Below are positions 5,871 through 13,672 of a stretch of 16,559 bases of DNA, piece by piece. The notes below the pieces were generated by a model. That model ran no database searches and was not told the DNA's origin. It was given only the letters and a program-made list of their open reading frames with translations. The position numbers and the translations under genes were made by a program. Every line of letters starts with the position of its first letter. The first letter of the stretch is position 1. Source of the stretch: Gammaproteobacteria bacterium (GTDB lineage: Bacteria > Pseudomonadota > Gammaproteobacteria > DSM-16500). The stretch lies in contig VFKI01000125.1 of the NCBI GenBank assembly GCA_009885665.1, forward strand, positions 1 through 16,559. The letters run 5' to 3'.

Positions 5871-8336
5871 ATGACACAACGTTCACCAAAACTATCATCA
5901 TCTGCATCTACACTCAATTCATTTAACCAGCAATTCTTGAGTATCCGTGTAGAAAAAAACAAAGTTATAAATGAAAATTTGGAATCTAACAGTCCACCTG
6001 CTCATACGAAAAATCAAGCGGATCCTGTCATGGCGCGCTATACAAAAGCAGAAGCCTATGAGAAAAAAACAAACATAAAATTACTTTATCTCGGACGCGG
6101 CACGCCAACAGCACCACTTGATCGCTGCATCAAAGAAGCCTCTGATGAATGGTGGCAACAACAACAATCAAAAGCAATGGATTATGGTGAAGTCTTTGGA
6201 GAGTTAAAAAATCGCGAAATAATCGCTGGCGCCATGAAGAAGTGGTACAACAACAGCGTTGACATTCGTGCTGAGCATATTCTTTTTACCGCGGGTGGCT
6301 CCATGGGCATTCACAATTTACTACACCATCTTGCCGAAACATATAAGCCTTATGGTTATAAAATTTTAACGCCCGAACCTTACTACACCCTCTATGCGAC
6401 TCAAGGTGAAGACTTCCTCTATCCTATTCCTTTATTGGAAGAAGAAGGCTCTCGCCTCAACGCCGCAGCCATCAGAAGAGCGGCTGAAAACGCTGCATCA
6501 GAAGGTTTTGGTATCTGCGCTTTTCTGGGATGCTTCCCTTGCAACCCCACCGGTACTGTGCCGCATATCATAAAAGTCAATTCAAACGATCCAGCGGGTT
6601 ATTCACTACAACGTAATATAAAAGAATGGGACGCGATTGTCACGGAACTCGCTAAATTCCCGGCCATCCCAAGAGAACCAGATGACAATTATGCTGATTT
6701 TGCACTACGCATGAGTCAAGGGCAGCAACAGCCAGACCTTGTTCAGCCAATCTGCGCCATTGACGAAGCATATACTGAGATGCAGCGCTTCGATATCGCC
6801 ATCCAAATGCTCGCAGCAAAACAACAAATGATAGCAGCAAAAGAAAAAAATACACCATACGATCCTGCACAATTCGTATTGCCCGATATCATTGAATATG
6901 GCGCAAGTGAAATCACCACATTTCTCAAAGAAAAAGAAGCAGATGAAATTAAGGCCATCGATAATGCAGCAAAAGAAGCTTATCATGCAGCACAATTGGC
7001 GATTGAAAAAGAAATAGGTGCTGCCATCTTAACAACAGAAGAACTTACCGCATTTAAAGAAAAAATGGCATGGAGCATAATGAAAAGCGTTATTAATGTA
7101 ACGGGCGGAAAATTTACTGCAGAGAAATATGCATTTCGGCCACAAGAATCGCAAAACACAATATCGTCATATAATTGCCCAGAAAATATTATGACGTTAG
7201 CCTGCAGAGCTGCGGCAAAAGCAGCTGCCGATACATTAGATGCTGCTAAAGATAAGGTAACAGACTATTTGCCAGAGATTCAGCACGCGTCATTCGTCAA
7301 TGCCGCTGCAAGATTGCCTGAGGCAATTCAAGCCAAGATAATGTCCCGCCTCGTCATTTTGCGTTCTGGTACCAAATCCCTCTCTCTCAGTGCAAAAAGA
7401 GTAGCAATATTAATAATACTTGATGAAATACTGAAAAACTGCTTGCTCAACCCCAACGTGAAAGCCACCGGTCACGCTGAAATAGAAGGACAATATATCT
7501 ACGCCTGCGCCATGGAAAAACTCGCTCATTCAAAAGTCATGCAAGATAGGCTTGTTTCTTTTTACGGCCCCAAACAAGAGCATGTTTTTCAGCGTCTACA
7601 AAAAATGCAACGCGAAAAAAATATTTTGCTGCTACCAGACGATAACTACCTCCCCGTCAGCACATTTTATGTGTTAGTTGATCTCAGTGAAATGCTGGGC
7701 TGGGAGATTGGTAAAATATATAAAGACGAACCGTGGTTTGAAACATGGGGCACAGATATATTGCGTGATGATAATGATATTATAAATTTTTTAATTGGCA
7801 AACATAACATGGTACTCGCCGCGGGATCTGATTTTGGTATTCAGGATAAATGTATGGCGCGTATAACATGCTGTGCAGACATCGATGTCTTAGATGTCGC
7901 AATGGATGAGCTGGAAAAGGCTATGGATGCCGTCATTGCCATGAAAAAACTATCCAATGATCATACAGTGGTTCATCCTGAAATGGATATCAAGCTCGAA
8001 GAAGACACTAAATACACTGCTGAAAATGAAGCCCCCTCAAGAAATGAAGATACTGTAACTTCACTACTGATACTCTATGGGCAAAGCATAAAACAGTGCC
8101 CACAAGCTTTTCTGTCAGATGACCCAGAAGTTATCACAGATTGTTTCCTCATGCTGACTCAACTAGAGGAAGCCGTGTGCTCAATTCGCAGCTCTTTTTC
8201 TAAAAAACTTACCCAGAAAAAATCACCCCTCAACGAGGGGTCTATCTACAACAATATCCATAATTCCTGGCAATCAAAAACAGATAACGTACGGGCATTA
8301 ACACCAACCACATCACCTAATACACTTTATCGATAA
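5871..8336 (+). CDS. Large aminotransferase-like (fold type I PLP) protein with insertions
   Basis: This 821-residue protein is about twice the size of a class I/II aminotransferase but keeps the family landmarks in order: Tyr105 in MDYGEVFGELKNR, TAGGSMG (140-146) for the phosphate-binding region, PEPYYTLY (168-175), CNPTG (224-228), AIDEAY (Asp298 and Tyr301, pyridine nitrogen and O3' contacts), RSGTKSLSLSAKR (498-510) with Lys502 as candidate PLP lysine, and MARITCC with Arg664 as candidate substrate carboxylate ligand. In aspartate aminotransferase the Tyr and Lys are 33 residues apart; here they are 201 apart, so about 165 Ala/Lys/Glu-rich, probably helical residues are inserted (about 305-490). 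A smaller extra stretch lies between the NPTG and Asp motifs. Residues 1-55 are polar and serine-rich, and about 130 residues follow the core. The substrate is unknown. No biosynthetic partner is nearby. It could be an active enzyme, a regulator, or a secreted protein in a host-associated bacterium (speculation). Confidence 0.7.
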   Translation: MTQRSPKLSSSASTLNSFNQQFLSIRVEKNKVINENLESNSPPAHTKNQADPVMARYTKAEAYEKKTNIKLLYLGRGTPTAPLDRCIKEASDEWWQQQQSKAMDYGEVFGELKNREIIAGAMKKWYNNSVDIRAEHILFTAGGSMGIHNLLHHLAETYKPYGYKILTPEPYYTLYATQGEDFLYPIPLLEEEGSRLNAAAIRRAAENAASEGFGICAFLGCFPCNPTGTVPHIIKVNSNDPAGYSLQRNIKEWDAIVTELAKFPAIPREPDDNYADFALRMSQGQQQPDLVQPICAIDEAYTEMQRFDIAIQMLAAKQQMIAAKEKNTPYDPAQFVLPDIIEYGASEITTFLKEKEADEIKAIDNAAKEAYHAAQLAIEKEIGAAILTTEELTAFKEKMAWSIMKSVINVTGGKFTAEKYAFRPQESQNTISSYNCPENIMTLACRAAAKAAADTLDAAKDKVTDYLPEIQHASFVNAAARLPEAIQAKIMSRLVILRSGTKSLSLSAKRVAILIILDEILKNCLLNPNVKATGHAEIEGQYIYACAMEKLAHSKVMQDRLVSFYGPKQEHVFQRLQKMQREKNILLLPDDNYLPVSTFYVLVDLSEMLGWEIGKIYKDEPWFETWGTDILRDDNDIINFLIGKHNMVLAAGSDFGIQDKCMARITCCADIDVLDVAMDELEKAMDAVIAMKKLSNDHTVVHPEMDIKLEEDTKYTAENEAPSRNEDTVTSLLILYGQSIKQCPQAFLSDDPEVITDCFLMLTQLEEAVCSIRSSFSKKLTQKKSPLNEGSIYNNIHNSWQSKTDNVRALTPTTSPNTLYR
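8214..8241 (-). terminator. Intrinsic terminator of the minus-strand gene, antisense inside a CDS
   Basis: Read on the minus strand: ACCCCTC, loop GTT, GAGGGGT, then GA and six T (8222-8217). This is a 7-bp GC-rich stem with a triloop and a U-tract, a good rho-independent terminator. It lies about 85 nt beyond the stop of the 369-residue gene and inside the coding region of the convergent aminotransferase-like gene. On the plus strand no T-run follows, so it should act in one direction only. Confidence 0.7.
8327..8336. repeat. 10-bp perfect palindrome shared by two convergent stop codons
   Basis: TTATCGATAA is its own reverse complement. Each strand reads Tyr-Arg-stop through it, so the aminotransferase-like protein ends LYR and the opposite protein ends SYR, with the two TAA codons at the ends of the palindrome. 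Confidence 0.85.
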
Positions 8337-9436
8337 GACAAGATATTACTGATAAGTTCTGGCTGGCTTTTAGGAGAGATTGCTTTCGCTTCAATTTTAT
8401 TTTTTTCAGAAAGCGTTTCAAAAAAAGCAGGCCAGTTCGTTTTATTATGAAAAAAATGTTGTTTAACTACCCACGCAGACGCCACCATTCTTTGATCATC
8501 AGGCGCGCCACCTTTCACGAAAGAGGACTCGCCATTATCGATAGCATTAATTTCGTCATGCACCTCGCAGCCATTCGCAATTTGCTTAACCACAATTTCC
8601 ATTGAAAAATCAGCCCACTTCAATAATGTCTCAAAACGTTCCAGTGTCAGCTGGTGATTTTTTGCTAATTTACTCAACAAATAATCAATTGGCGCAAGAT
8701 TACCAGAATAAAGTGAGGAAAGTTGACCTAAATAGCTAACACGCCGCTTTGACAACTCCGTCGGTTCTACAAATTCCAACTGCTGTAAAATAGAAAGAAT
8801 GTATGCTGCGTCGGGATAAGGTCTTCCCTCATCTGGGCTACTCGCAAGATTTTTAACCAATGACAACAATACTTCTGTATGATTTATGAAATCCTCTGGC
8901 GTCAACATTTTCAGCAATTCATCAATATAAAACACATTTTTATGATTAAGCGGTATAAGCGGAAAAATATTTTCAGGTGAAGCAAATTTGCAACATTTAA
9001 CAAGAAAACGTCCCGACACTTGTATATCAAGCTCACTAAATTGACATAAATCGCCCATCACATTGAGCCGTGCACCCGCATCCTTACCCTCTCGTAAGCT
9101 TTTTAATCGACGGATATATGCATCGGCAATTTCCGTCGCATTTTGATATAACCCACCTACATCGCCCCTCTCGGCAGAAAAGCGCGTAATGATATTTACT
9201 TTTACTTTTTCTAACACAGCGTCATCTATTGCGCCTGGCGTACTCTCAAAATGTGAAAATTTTTCTATGAATTCACTATAGTCTCCATCTGAATTCACAT
9301 GTATCGTTTTATTACCTTGATTTACTATGCCAATAATTTCTTCAGACACTTTAGTCTTTATTTCTAATTCATCTTTCAAAGCGCATGCACGTCGTTTATT
9401 TTCATCTGATACTTTTCGTTTCGTTTGTAATAGCAT
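8327..9436 (-). CDS. Uncharacterised 369-residue protein, probably all-helical
   Basis: I recognise no family. The reading frame is credible: AGGAGA sits 5 nt before the ATG, a promoter lies upstream, and a terminator lies about 85 nt beyond the stop. The protein is soluble, with no signal peptide and no membrane segment. It opens with a charged helix (residues 1-40, rich in Lys and Glu). Much of the rest reads as successive amphipathic helices separated by short turns, for example FYIDELLKMLTPEDFINH, VLLSLVKNL and FETLLKWADFSMEIVVKQI, which may indicate a helical-repeat or scaffold protein. It has four cysteines or so and no obvious catalytic signature. It follows lptG on the same strand after 81 bp but has its own promoter, and it overlaps the convergent aminotransferase-like gene by 10 bp. 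Both proteins look lineage-specific. A host-directed role is possible but nothing here proves it. Confidence 0.72.
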   Translation of the reverse strand: MLLQTKRKVSDENKRRACALKDELEIKTKVSEEIIGIVNQGNKTIHVNSDGDYSEFIEKFSHFESTPGAIDDAVLEKVKVNIITRFSAERGDVGGLYQNATEIADAYIRRLKSLREGKDAGARLNVMGDLCQFSELDIQVSGRFLVKCCKFASPENIFPLIPLNHKNVFYIDELLKMLTPEDFINHTEVLLSLVKNLASSPDEGRPYPDAAYILSILQQLEFVEPTELSKRRVSYLGQLSSLYSGNLAPIDYLLSKLAKNHQLTLERFETLLKWADFSMEIVVKQIANGCEVHDEINAIDNGESSFVKGGAPDDQRMVASAWVVKQHFFHNKTNWPAFFETLSEKNKIEAKAISPKSQPELISNILSYR

Positions 9437-9441
9437 GTGTT

Positions 9442-9447
9442 TCTCCT
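9442..9447 (-). promoter_or_regulatory. Ribosome binding site of the 369-residue gene
   Basis: AGGAGA on the minus strand, 5 nt before the ATG at 9436-9434. It is the strongest evidence that this unrecognised frame is a translated gene with this start. Confidence 0.72.
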
Positions 9448-9462
9448 AAGTTTTATTAAAAT

Positions 9463-9492
9463 ATAGTAAGTGGAAACATTAAACAATATCAA
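9463..9492 (-). promoter_or_regulatory. Putative promoter of the 369-residue gene
   Basis: On the minus strand TTGATA (9492-9487) and TACTAT (9468-9463) are 18 bp apart in an AT-rich stretch, 26 bp before the start codon. The gap between lptG and this gene contains no hairpin that could end lptFG transcription, so read-through may add to expression. Confidence 0.42.
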
Positions 9493-9517
9493 TACATCTA
9501 CCCGACATTAAATAAAC

Positions 9518-10594
9518 TCACCTCACCTGCGCCCTACGCATCAACACCACGCCAATCACGGCAAACACCACCAATGGCATCACCGCCGCCAGAAAAGGAG
9601 ACACTTGAAACAAGATCGCCAGCTCACCTACCATGGCATCAAAAATATAAAACGAAAACCCTATGATCACGCCCAACAATAAGCGCCACCCCATCGCCAC
9701 ACTGCGCGGCGTCACCAACACAAAAGGAATCGCCAGCAACAGCATCACAAGTAACGTCAACGGTTGCAACATACGCTTCCAAAAAGAAAACTTGTAATCC
9801 GCCACGCGCATGCCATTATGCGCAGAATGTTGGATGTATTGATACAAATACGGCAAAGACATTTCATCCGGTTGAATCCAGTGCGCATCCAAAAAGGCCG
9901 GATTAATATGCATATCCCACACCGCACTGGCGATTTGCTCACTGCGCGTCGTATTATCCGGATTAAATATCGTACGCACCACTTGATGCGCCAACCAATG
10001 ACCCTGTTGATAATCCATATTATCGGTATGCTCAGCCAGCACTAAACGATTCTGGTCATCAAATTGATAGCGTGTAACATCTTGCAAATGCTGATGCGGC
10101 ATCACGCGCACATGAATAAAAACATGTGATTGATGCAACCATTCATCGCCATTCGCGGTAATAACGGCTTGGCCATCACTTTTATCCATCGTTTTATGGA
10201 TATCCGCTAAATAATGCAAATGCGGCGCAACACCCTCACCTATCACCACCCAGCCCGCACCCAACACGACAACGGCCAAAATAGCAGAAAAAGTAATCCC
10301 CATAAGCGATAAACCCGAAGCACGCATGACCACTAATTCTTGCTGACTGACTAATGATCCCAATGCCAACACGCCGCCCAACAAAACCAGCATGGGGAAT
10401 ACTTGGTTGATGCTATAGGGCAATTCGAGTAATGCATGTGCCATCGCTTGTAATAATTGGTAGCTGCCACCCAGGTCGCGTAATTCACCTAAAAAACCCA
10501 CCACCCAACTCAACGCCGTCACAACAGCTAATGCCAATAGTGTCATCAAAATAATGCGCGTAGCAATGTAGCGCTGCAAGATGCCTATGATCAT
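9518..10594 (-). CDS. lptG: LPS export permease subunit LptG
   Basis: LptG pairs with LptF in the inner membrane. With the LptB2 ATPase they extract lipopolysaccharide and pass it to LptC and the periplasmic bridge. From the ATG at 10594 the protein has 358 residues, the normal length. Three hydrophobic helices occur in the first 125 residues or so (MTLLALAVVTALSWVVGF; FPMLVLLGGVLALGSLV; FSAILAVVVLGAGWVVI), with QELVVMRASGLSL between the second and third, the coupling segment of the YjgP/YjgQ family. A periplasmic beta-jellyroll region of about 140 residues follows, then three C-terminal helices beginning FWKRMLQPLTLLVMLLLAIPF. A longer frame exists upstream, but its extra 76 residues overlap lptF and are not family-like. 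The ATG overlaps the lptF stop in ATGA, so the two subunits are probably made in equal amounts. Confidence 0.95.
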   Translation of the reverse strand: MIIGILQRYIATRIILMTLLALAVVTALSWVVGFLGELRDLGGSYQLLQAMAHALLELPYSINQVFPMLVLLGGVLALGSLVSQQELVVMRASGLSLMGITFSAILAVVVLGAGWVVIGEGVAPHLHYLADIHKTMDKSDGQAVITANGDEWLHQSHVFIHVRVMPHQHLQDVTRYQFDDQNRLVLAEHTDNMDYQQGHWLAHQVVRTIFNPDNTTRSEQIASAVWDMHINPAFLDAHWIQPDEMSLPYLYQYIQHSAHNGMRVADYKFSFWKRMLQPLTLLVMLLLAIPFVLVTPRSVAMGWRLLLGVIIGFSFYIFDAMVGELAILFQVSPFLAAVMPLVVFAVIGVVLMRRAQVR

Positions 10595-11679
10595 ATTTGC
10601 CTCATCCGCCAAAATATCAAGCCAATCGGCAGCAATAATGCCAACACATGCACCCACCATAACCCGATGCCTATCGATACAGTTTGTTGCTGCACCATTT
10701 TTTGCGCTAAAAACAATAAATTTAAATAAATGACAAACACGAGTATCCCTGGCAACAACATAAAATAACGACTGCGCCGCGGCCTCACCCAACTTAATGG
10801 CACCGCAAATAAGGCAAGACATATCGTTATCAACGGCCAGGACAAGCGCATTTGTAATTCAGCGGCCTGTGCCGCTTCATGATAATGTTGCAACAAAATG
10901 CGCGAAGGGATGGCGCTCGTTAGATGTGCCAAGAGGGAGGTGGGCATATCCGGTACACGTACACGGTATTGGCCGAATTGAATAATTTCATAGTTTGCCT
11001 TACCCGGTATACCATCATAACGATAGCCATGCTCCGCAACGACAAAGGTATTACCGGTGGCAGGATCCGCTTGTTGATAGCCTGAATCCGCGGCCAGCAC
11101 CATCCAACTTGCTGGCGCATCCGCCTTCGGCGGCTTTTGTTCGGCTAGAAAAATATTACGCGCACGATGATGGTCGCGACTGATTTTTTCAACATAAATA
11201 ACGCGGTTACTGCCATCGTTACTAATATCTTTAAACTGCCCCGGCATCAATGCATCTAGCATATTATCGATCGACCCACTCGCTAAGGCTTGCTGGCGCT
11301 CAGCTTCAATATACGGATTAATCCACAGCGACAGTATCAACACAACGACAGCCACGCCGGCTGACAGTATCCCCGTCAGCTTGGCGAGACGCCAAATGCT
11401 ATAGCCACCGCCATGAATAATCCATAATTCATTGTCACTGTACATGCGGCCATACGTGAGTAAAACAGCAAGAAACAGACTGAGCGGCAGCAATATTATC
11501 AATAAATGCGGAATCATCGTCGCGATGACGTGCAGCATGGCATTGGCGCCGATCTTGCCGCTGGCGACATAATCTAATAAATGCACCAATTGCTGGCTAA
11601 TAAAAATGAGCAGCAAGACAAAAGTCACTGCCAACAAAGTTTGCAGCACTTCACGAACTAGATAGCGGGAGATGATCAT
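10591..11679 (-). CDS. lptF: LPS export permease subunit LptF
   Basis: This is the partner of LptG in the LptB2FG exporter. The protein has 362 residues from the ATG at 11679 (MIISRYLVREVLQT), a typical LptF opening. The frame stays open to an ATG at 11739, but that start has no ribosome binding site and would run into the pepA promoter region, so I reject it. Visible features are helices at about 15-35, 55-80 and 100-120 with NELWIIHGGGYSIWRL as the coupling segment, then a periplasmic domain, then the C-terminal helices from ELQMRLSWPLITICLALFAVPLSW, followed by the basic RPRRSRY. The gene is divergent from pepA, as in Escherichia coli and many other gammaproteobacteria. The ribosome binding site is weak (GTGAAAG). 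Confidence 0.95.
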   Translation of the reverse strand: MIISRYLVREVLQTLLAVTFVLLLIFISQQLVHLLDYVASGKIGANAMLHVIATMIPHLLIILLPLSLFLAVLLTYGRMYSDNELWIIHGGGYSIWRLAKLTGILSAGVAVVVLILSLWINPYIEAERQQALASGSIDNMLDALMPGQFKDISNDGSNRVIYVEKISRDHHRARNIFLAEQKPPKADAPASWMVLAADSGYQQADPATGNTFVVAEHGYRYDGIPGKANYEIIQFGQYRVRVPDMPTSLLAHLTSAIPSRILLQHYHEAAQAAELQMRLSWPLITICLALFAVPLSWVRPRRSRYFMLLPGILVFVIYLNLLFLAQKMVQQQTVSIGIGLWWVHVLALLLPIGLIFWRMRQI

Positions 11680-11682
11680 ACT

Positions 11683-11710
11683 TTCACGACGCGTTACAAT
11701 CCAATAGAAT
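11683..11710 (+). promoter_or_regulatory. Putative pepA-holC-valS promoter
   Basis: TTCACG (11683-11688) and TAGAAT (11705-11710) are 16 bp apart, with the -10 box 40 bp before pepA. It lies face to face with the lptFG promoter in the same 71-bp gap, so the two could interfere with each other. Confidence 0.4.
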
Positions 11711-11727
11711 AGGCGGTTTGGTAAAGC

Positions 11728-11755
11728 ATTATATAACATGAGGAGCAGATATGAA
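11728..11755 (-). promoter_or_regulatory. Putative lptFG promoter
   Basis: On the minus strand a perfect -10 TATAAT (11733-11728) follows TTCATA (11755-11750) by 16 bp. It lies about 50 bp before the lptF start. The -35 box covers the pepA start codon on the other strand. Confidence 0.5.
11740..11745 (+). promoter_or_regulatory. Ribosome binding site of pepA
   Basis: GAGGAG, 5 nt before ATG 11751; a strong site that fixes the pepA start. Confidence 0.75.
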
Positions 11756-13244
11756 ATTCCAGACTTGGCTTGGCGCGGCTGAAACAGTGGCCAGCGATTG
11801 CATTATCGTCGGTATTTTTGAAAAAGCGCGCCTATCCCCCACAGCTGCCCACATTGACAAAGCGTGCGGCGGTCGCCTGACCCGCTTGCTCAAACAAGGT
11901 GAAATCGATGGCAAGCTCGGCAGCACACTCATGCTGCATCATCTCAGCGGCATTCAAGCTGAGCGTGTATTACTCGTGGGCTGCGGTGACAAAGAAACCC
12001 TCTCTCTCATCAACTTCCGTAAAATAATTGAAACGAGCTTCAAGGCTGTCGCATCGACTGCTGTTGCGACCCTGCATACCACGCTCACCGAATTACCCGT
12101 CACCGCTTGCGATGAAACGCAACGCATCCGCCATATCATCGAAGTCATTGAAGCCGGCCGCTATCGTTTTGAACATTATCGCAGTGCAAAAAAACCCACC
12201 GCCACGCTCGCCAACGTTTTTTGCCTATTAAGCAATAAAAAATTACTCGCTGCCGCCCAAAAAGCGATTGCCACGGGTGCGGCGATTGCTGCGGGCGCGC
12301 GCTTTGCTAAGGATTTAGCGAACCACCCTGCCAGCGTCTGCACGCCAACGTGGATGGCAGCACAAGCCAAAACACTCGGCAAGGCACATAATGAAATCAA
12401 AGTAAAAGTATTAGATGAAGCCGCTATGCGTAAACTAGGGATGAATGCATTACTCGCCGTTGCGCAAGGCAGCGCCAATCCGCCCAAACTCGTCTGTGTG
12501 GAATATCATGGCGACAAAGGTGCACCCATCGTATTCCTCGGCAAAGGCGTGACTTTTGATACCGGTGGCCTATCGCTCAAAAGCGGCGAAGGCATGGTTG
12601 GCATGAAATATGATATGTGCGGCGCCGCCACGGCGCTCGGTGTGATTAAAGCTGCGGCTGAATTAAAATTACCCTTGCATTTGGTGGCAATTTTGGCGTT
12701 AGCGGAAAACATGCCGAGCGGCACGGCATTTCGCCCTGAAGATATCATCACCAGCTTATCGGGACAAACCATTGAAGTATTAAATACCGATGCGGAAGGA
12801 CGCTTGGTGTTATGTGATGCTTTGACTTATGCCGAACGCTATAAACCAGAAGCGGTTATCGATATCGCCACGCTGACAGGCGCGGTCGTCATCGCCCTTG
12901 GCCATCAAGCGAGTGCCGTGATGAGCAATCAACAAGCACTGGCGGATGCATTGGTCAGCGCGGGTGAAAAAAGCGCCGATCGCGTTTGGCAATTACCTTT
13001 ATTTGAAGAGTACCAAGAACAATTGAAGAGTCCATTTGCCGACATGTCAAATGTGGGCGGCCGTTCTGCCGGCGCTATTACTGCCGGATGTTTTTTGGCG
13101 CGCTTTACCAAAAAATATCATTGGGCACATTTAGATGTCGCGGGGACGGCTGCCATGATGATGGGCGGCAGTGAACGCTATGCGACTGGACGTCCGGTGC
13201 CGGTATTAATGCAGTTTTTATTAGATAAGCTAAATAAAAAATGA
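11751..13244 (+). CDS. pepA: Leucyl aminopeptidase (M17, cytosol aminopeptidase)
   Basis: A cytosolic two-metal enzyme, usually a hexamer, that removes N-terminal residues from peptides. Its 497 residues match the family length. The catalytic C-terminal half carries every known residue at a constant shift of five from E. coli PepA: Lys265 and Asp270 (GKGVTFDTGG), Lys277 (LSLKSGEG), Asp288 (MKYDMCGAA), Asp347 and Glu349 (NTDAEGRLVL), and Arg351. The N-terminal half is the less conserved macro-like domain. In E. coli the same protein also binds DNA (cer/Xer recombination and carAB control); whether this one does is unknown. The ATG has a strong ribosome binding site. The 3' end overlaps holC in ATGA, as the first gene of a pepA-holC-valS operon. 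Confidence 0.98.
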   Translation: MKFQTWLGAAETVASDCIIVGIFEKARLSPTAAHIDKACGGRLTRLLKQGEIDGKLGSTLMLHHLSGIQAERVLLVGCGDKETLSLINFRKIIETSFKAVASTAVATLHTTLTELPVTACDETQRIRHIIEVIEAGRYRFEHYRSAKKPTATLANVFCLLSNKKLLAAAQKAIATGAAIAAGARFAKDLANHPASVCTPTWMAAQAKTLGKAHNEIKVKVLDEAAMRKLGMNALLAVAQGSANPPKLVCVEYHGDKGAPIVFLGKGVTFDTGGLSLKSGEGMVGMKYDMCGAATALGVIKAAAELKLPLHLVAILALAENMPSGTAFRPEDIITSLSGQTIEVLNTDAEGRLVLCDALTYAERYKPEAVIDIATLTGAVVIALGHQASAVMSNQQALADALVSAGEKSADRVWQLPLFEEYQEQLKSPFADMSNVGGRSAGAITAGCFLARFTKKYHWAHLDVAGTAAMMMGGSERYATGRPVPVLMQFLLDKLNKK

Positions 13245-13672
13245 TGCCTTCCGTTGATTTTTATATCTTACCCGCGGCAAGCGTGACCGATACGCTGCCA
13301 TTTGTCTGTCGCCTGGCTGAAAAAGCATGGCGCAGTACGCAGCGTATTTACATTCACACTGACCAGATCGCGCAATTAGATACGTTATTATGGACATATC
13401 GCGATGAGGGTTTTTTACCACACCAACCCTATATCGCAACACCGCCGACGGTGCCTGCCATTGAAATAGGCATAGCCGCATCGCCGGCGGATCGTTTCGA
13501 TATCCTCATCAATTTAAGCCAACAAATGCCTGATTTTTACAAGCAATTTAAACGCATATTAGAAATCATTCCCGGCAATCATGTTGACGCACGCACTGCG
13601 GCGCGTGAGCGCTTTCGTTTTTATCAAACCCAACAATGCACCATTCAAACGCATCAACCTGAGACAGTATGA
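13241..13672 (+). CDS. holC: DNA polymerase III subunit chi
   Basis: Chi links the clamp-loader complex (through psi) to single-stranded DNA-binding protein on the lagging strand. At 143 residues the protein has the normal length. Recognisable family stretches are VDFYILP at the start, CRLAEKAWRSTQRIYIHT (Walker-like fold remnant), LDTLLWTYRDEGFLPHQPY, DILINLSQQMPDFY and, near the end, ARERFRFYQTQ. Two ATG codons follow each other (13241 and 13244); the first overlaps the pepA stop and the second would shorten the protein by one residue. The downstream end overlaps valS in ATGA. Gene order pepA-holC-valS is the classical one and supports the call. Confidence 0.94.
   Translation: MMPSVDFYILPAASVTDTLPFVCRLAEKAWRSTQRIYIHTDQIAQLDTLLWTYRDEGFLPHQPYIATPPTVPAIEIGIAASPADRFDILINLSQQMPDFYKQFKRILEIIPGNHVDARTAARERFRFYQTQQCTIQTHQPETV

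Noticed and set aside
6652..6995. Three overlapping minus-strand open frames (72-96 residues) inside the aminotransferase-like gene
   Set aside because: Cys/Phe/Ile-rich translations typical of antisense shadows, with no ribosome binding site and no family resemblance.
8225..8241. The ACCCCTC/GAGGGGT hairpin as a plus-strand terminator
   Set aside because: No T-run follows on the plus strand and it lies inside the open plus-strand gene about 95 bp before its stop; it fits the minus strand only.
10595..10822. N-terminal 76-residue extension of the lptG frame
   Set aside because: It overlaps lptF coding sequence, is not family-like, and the ATG at 10594 forms the expected ATGA overlap with the lptF stop.
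11680..11739. N-terminal 20-residue extension of lptF to ATG 11739
   Set aside because: No ribosome binding site lies before it and it would cover the promoter gap; MIISRYLVRE at 11679 is the typical LptF start.
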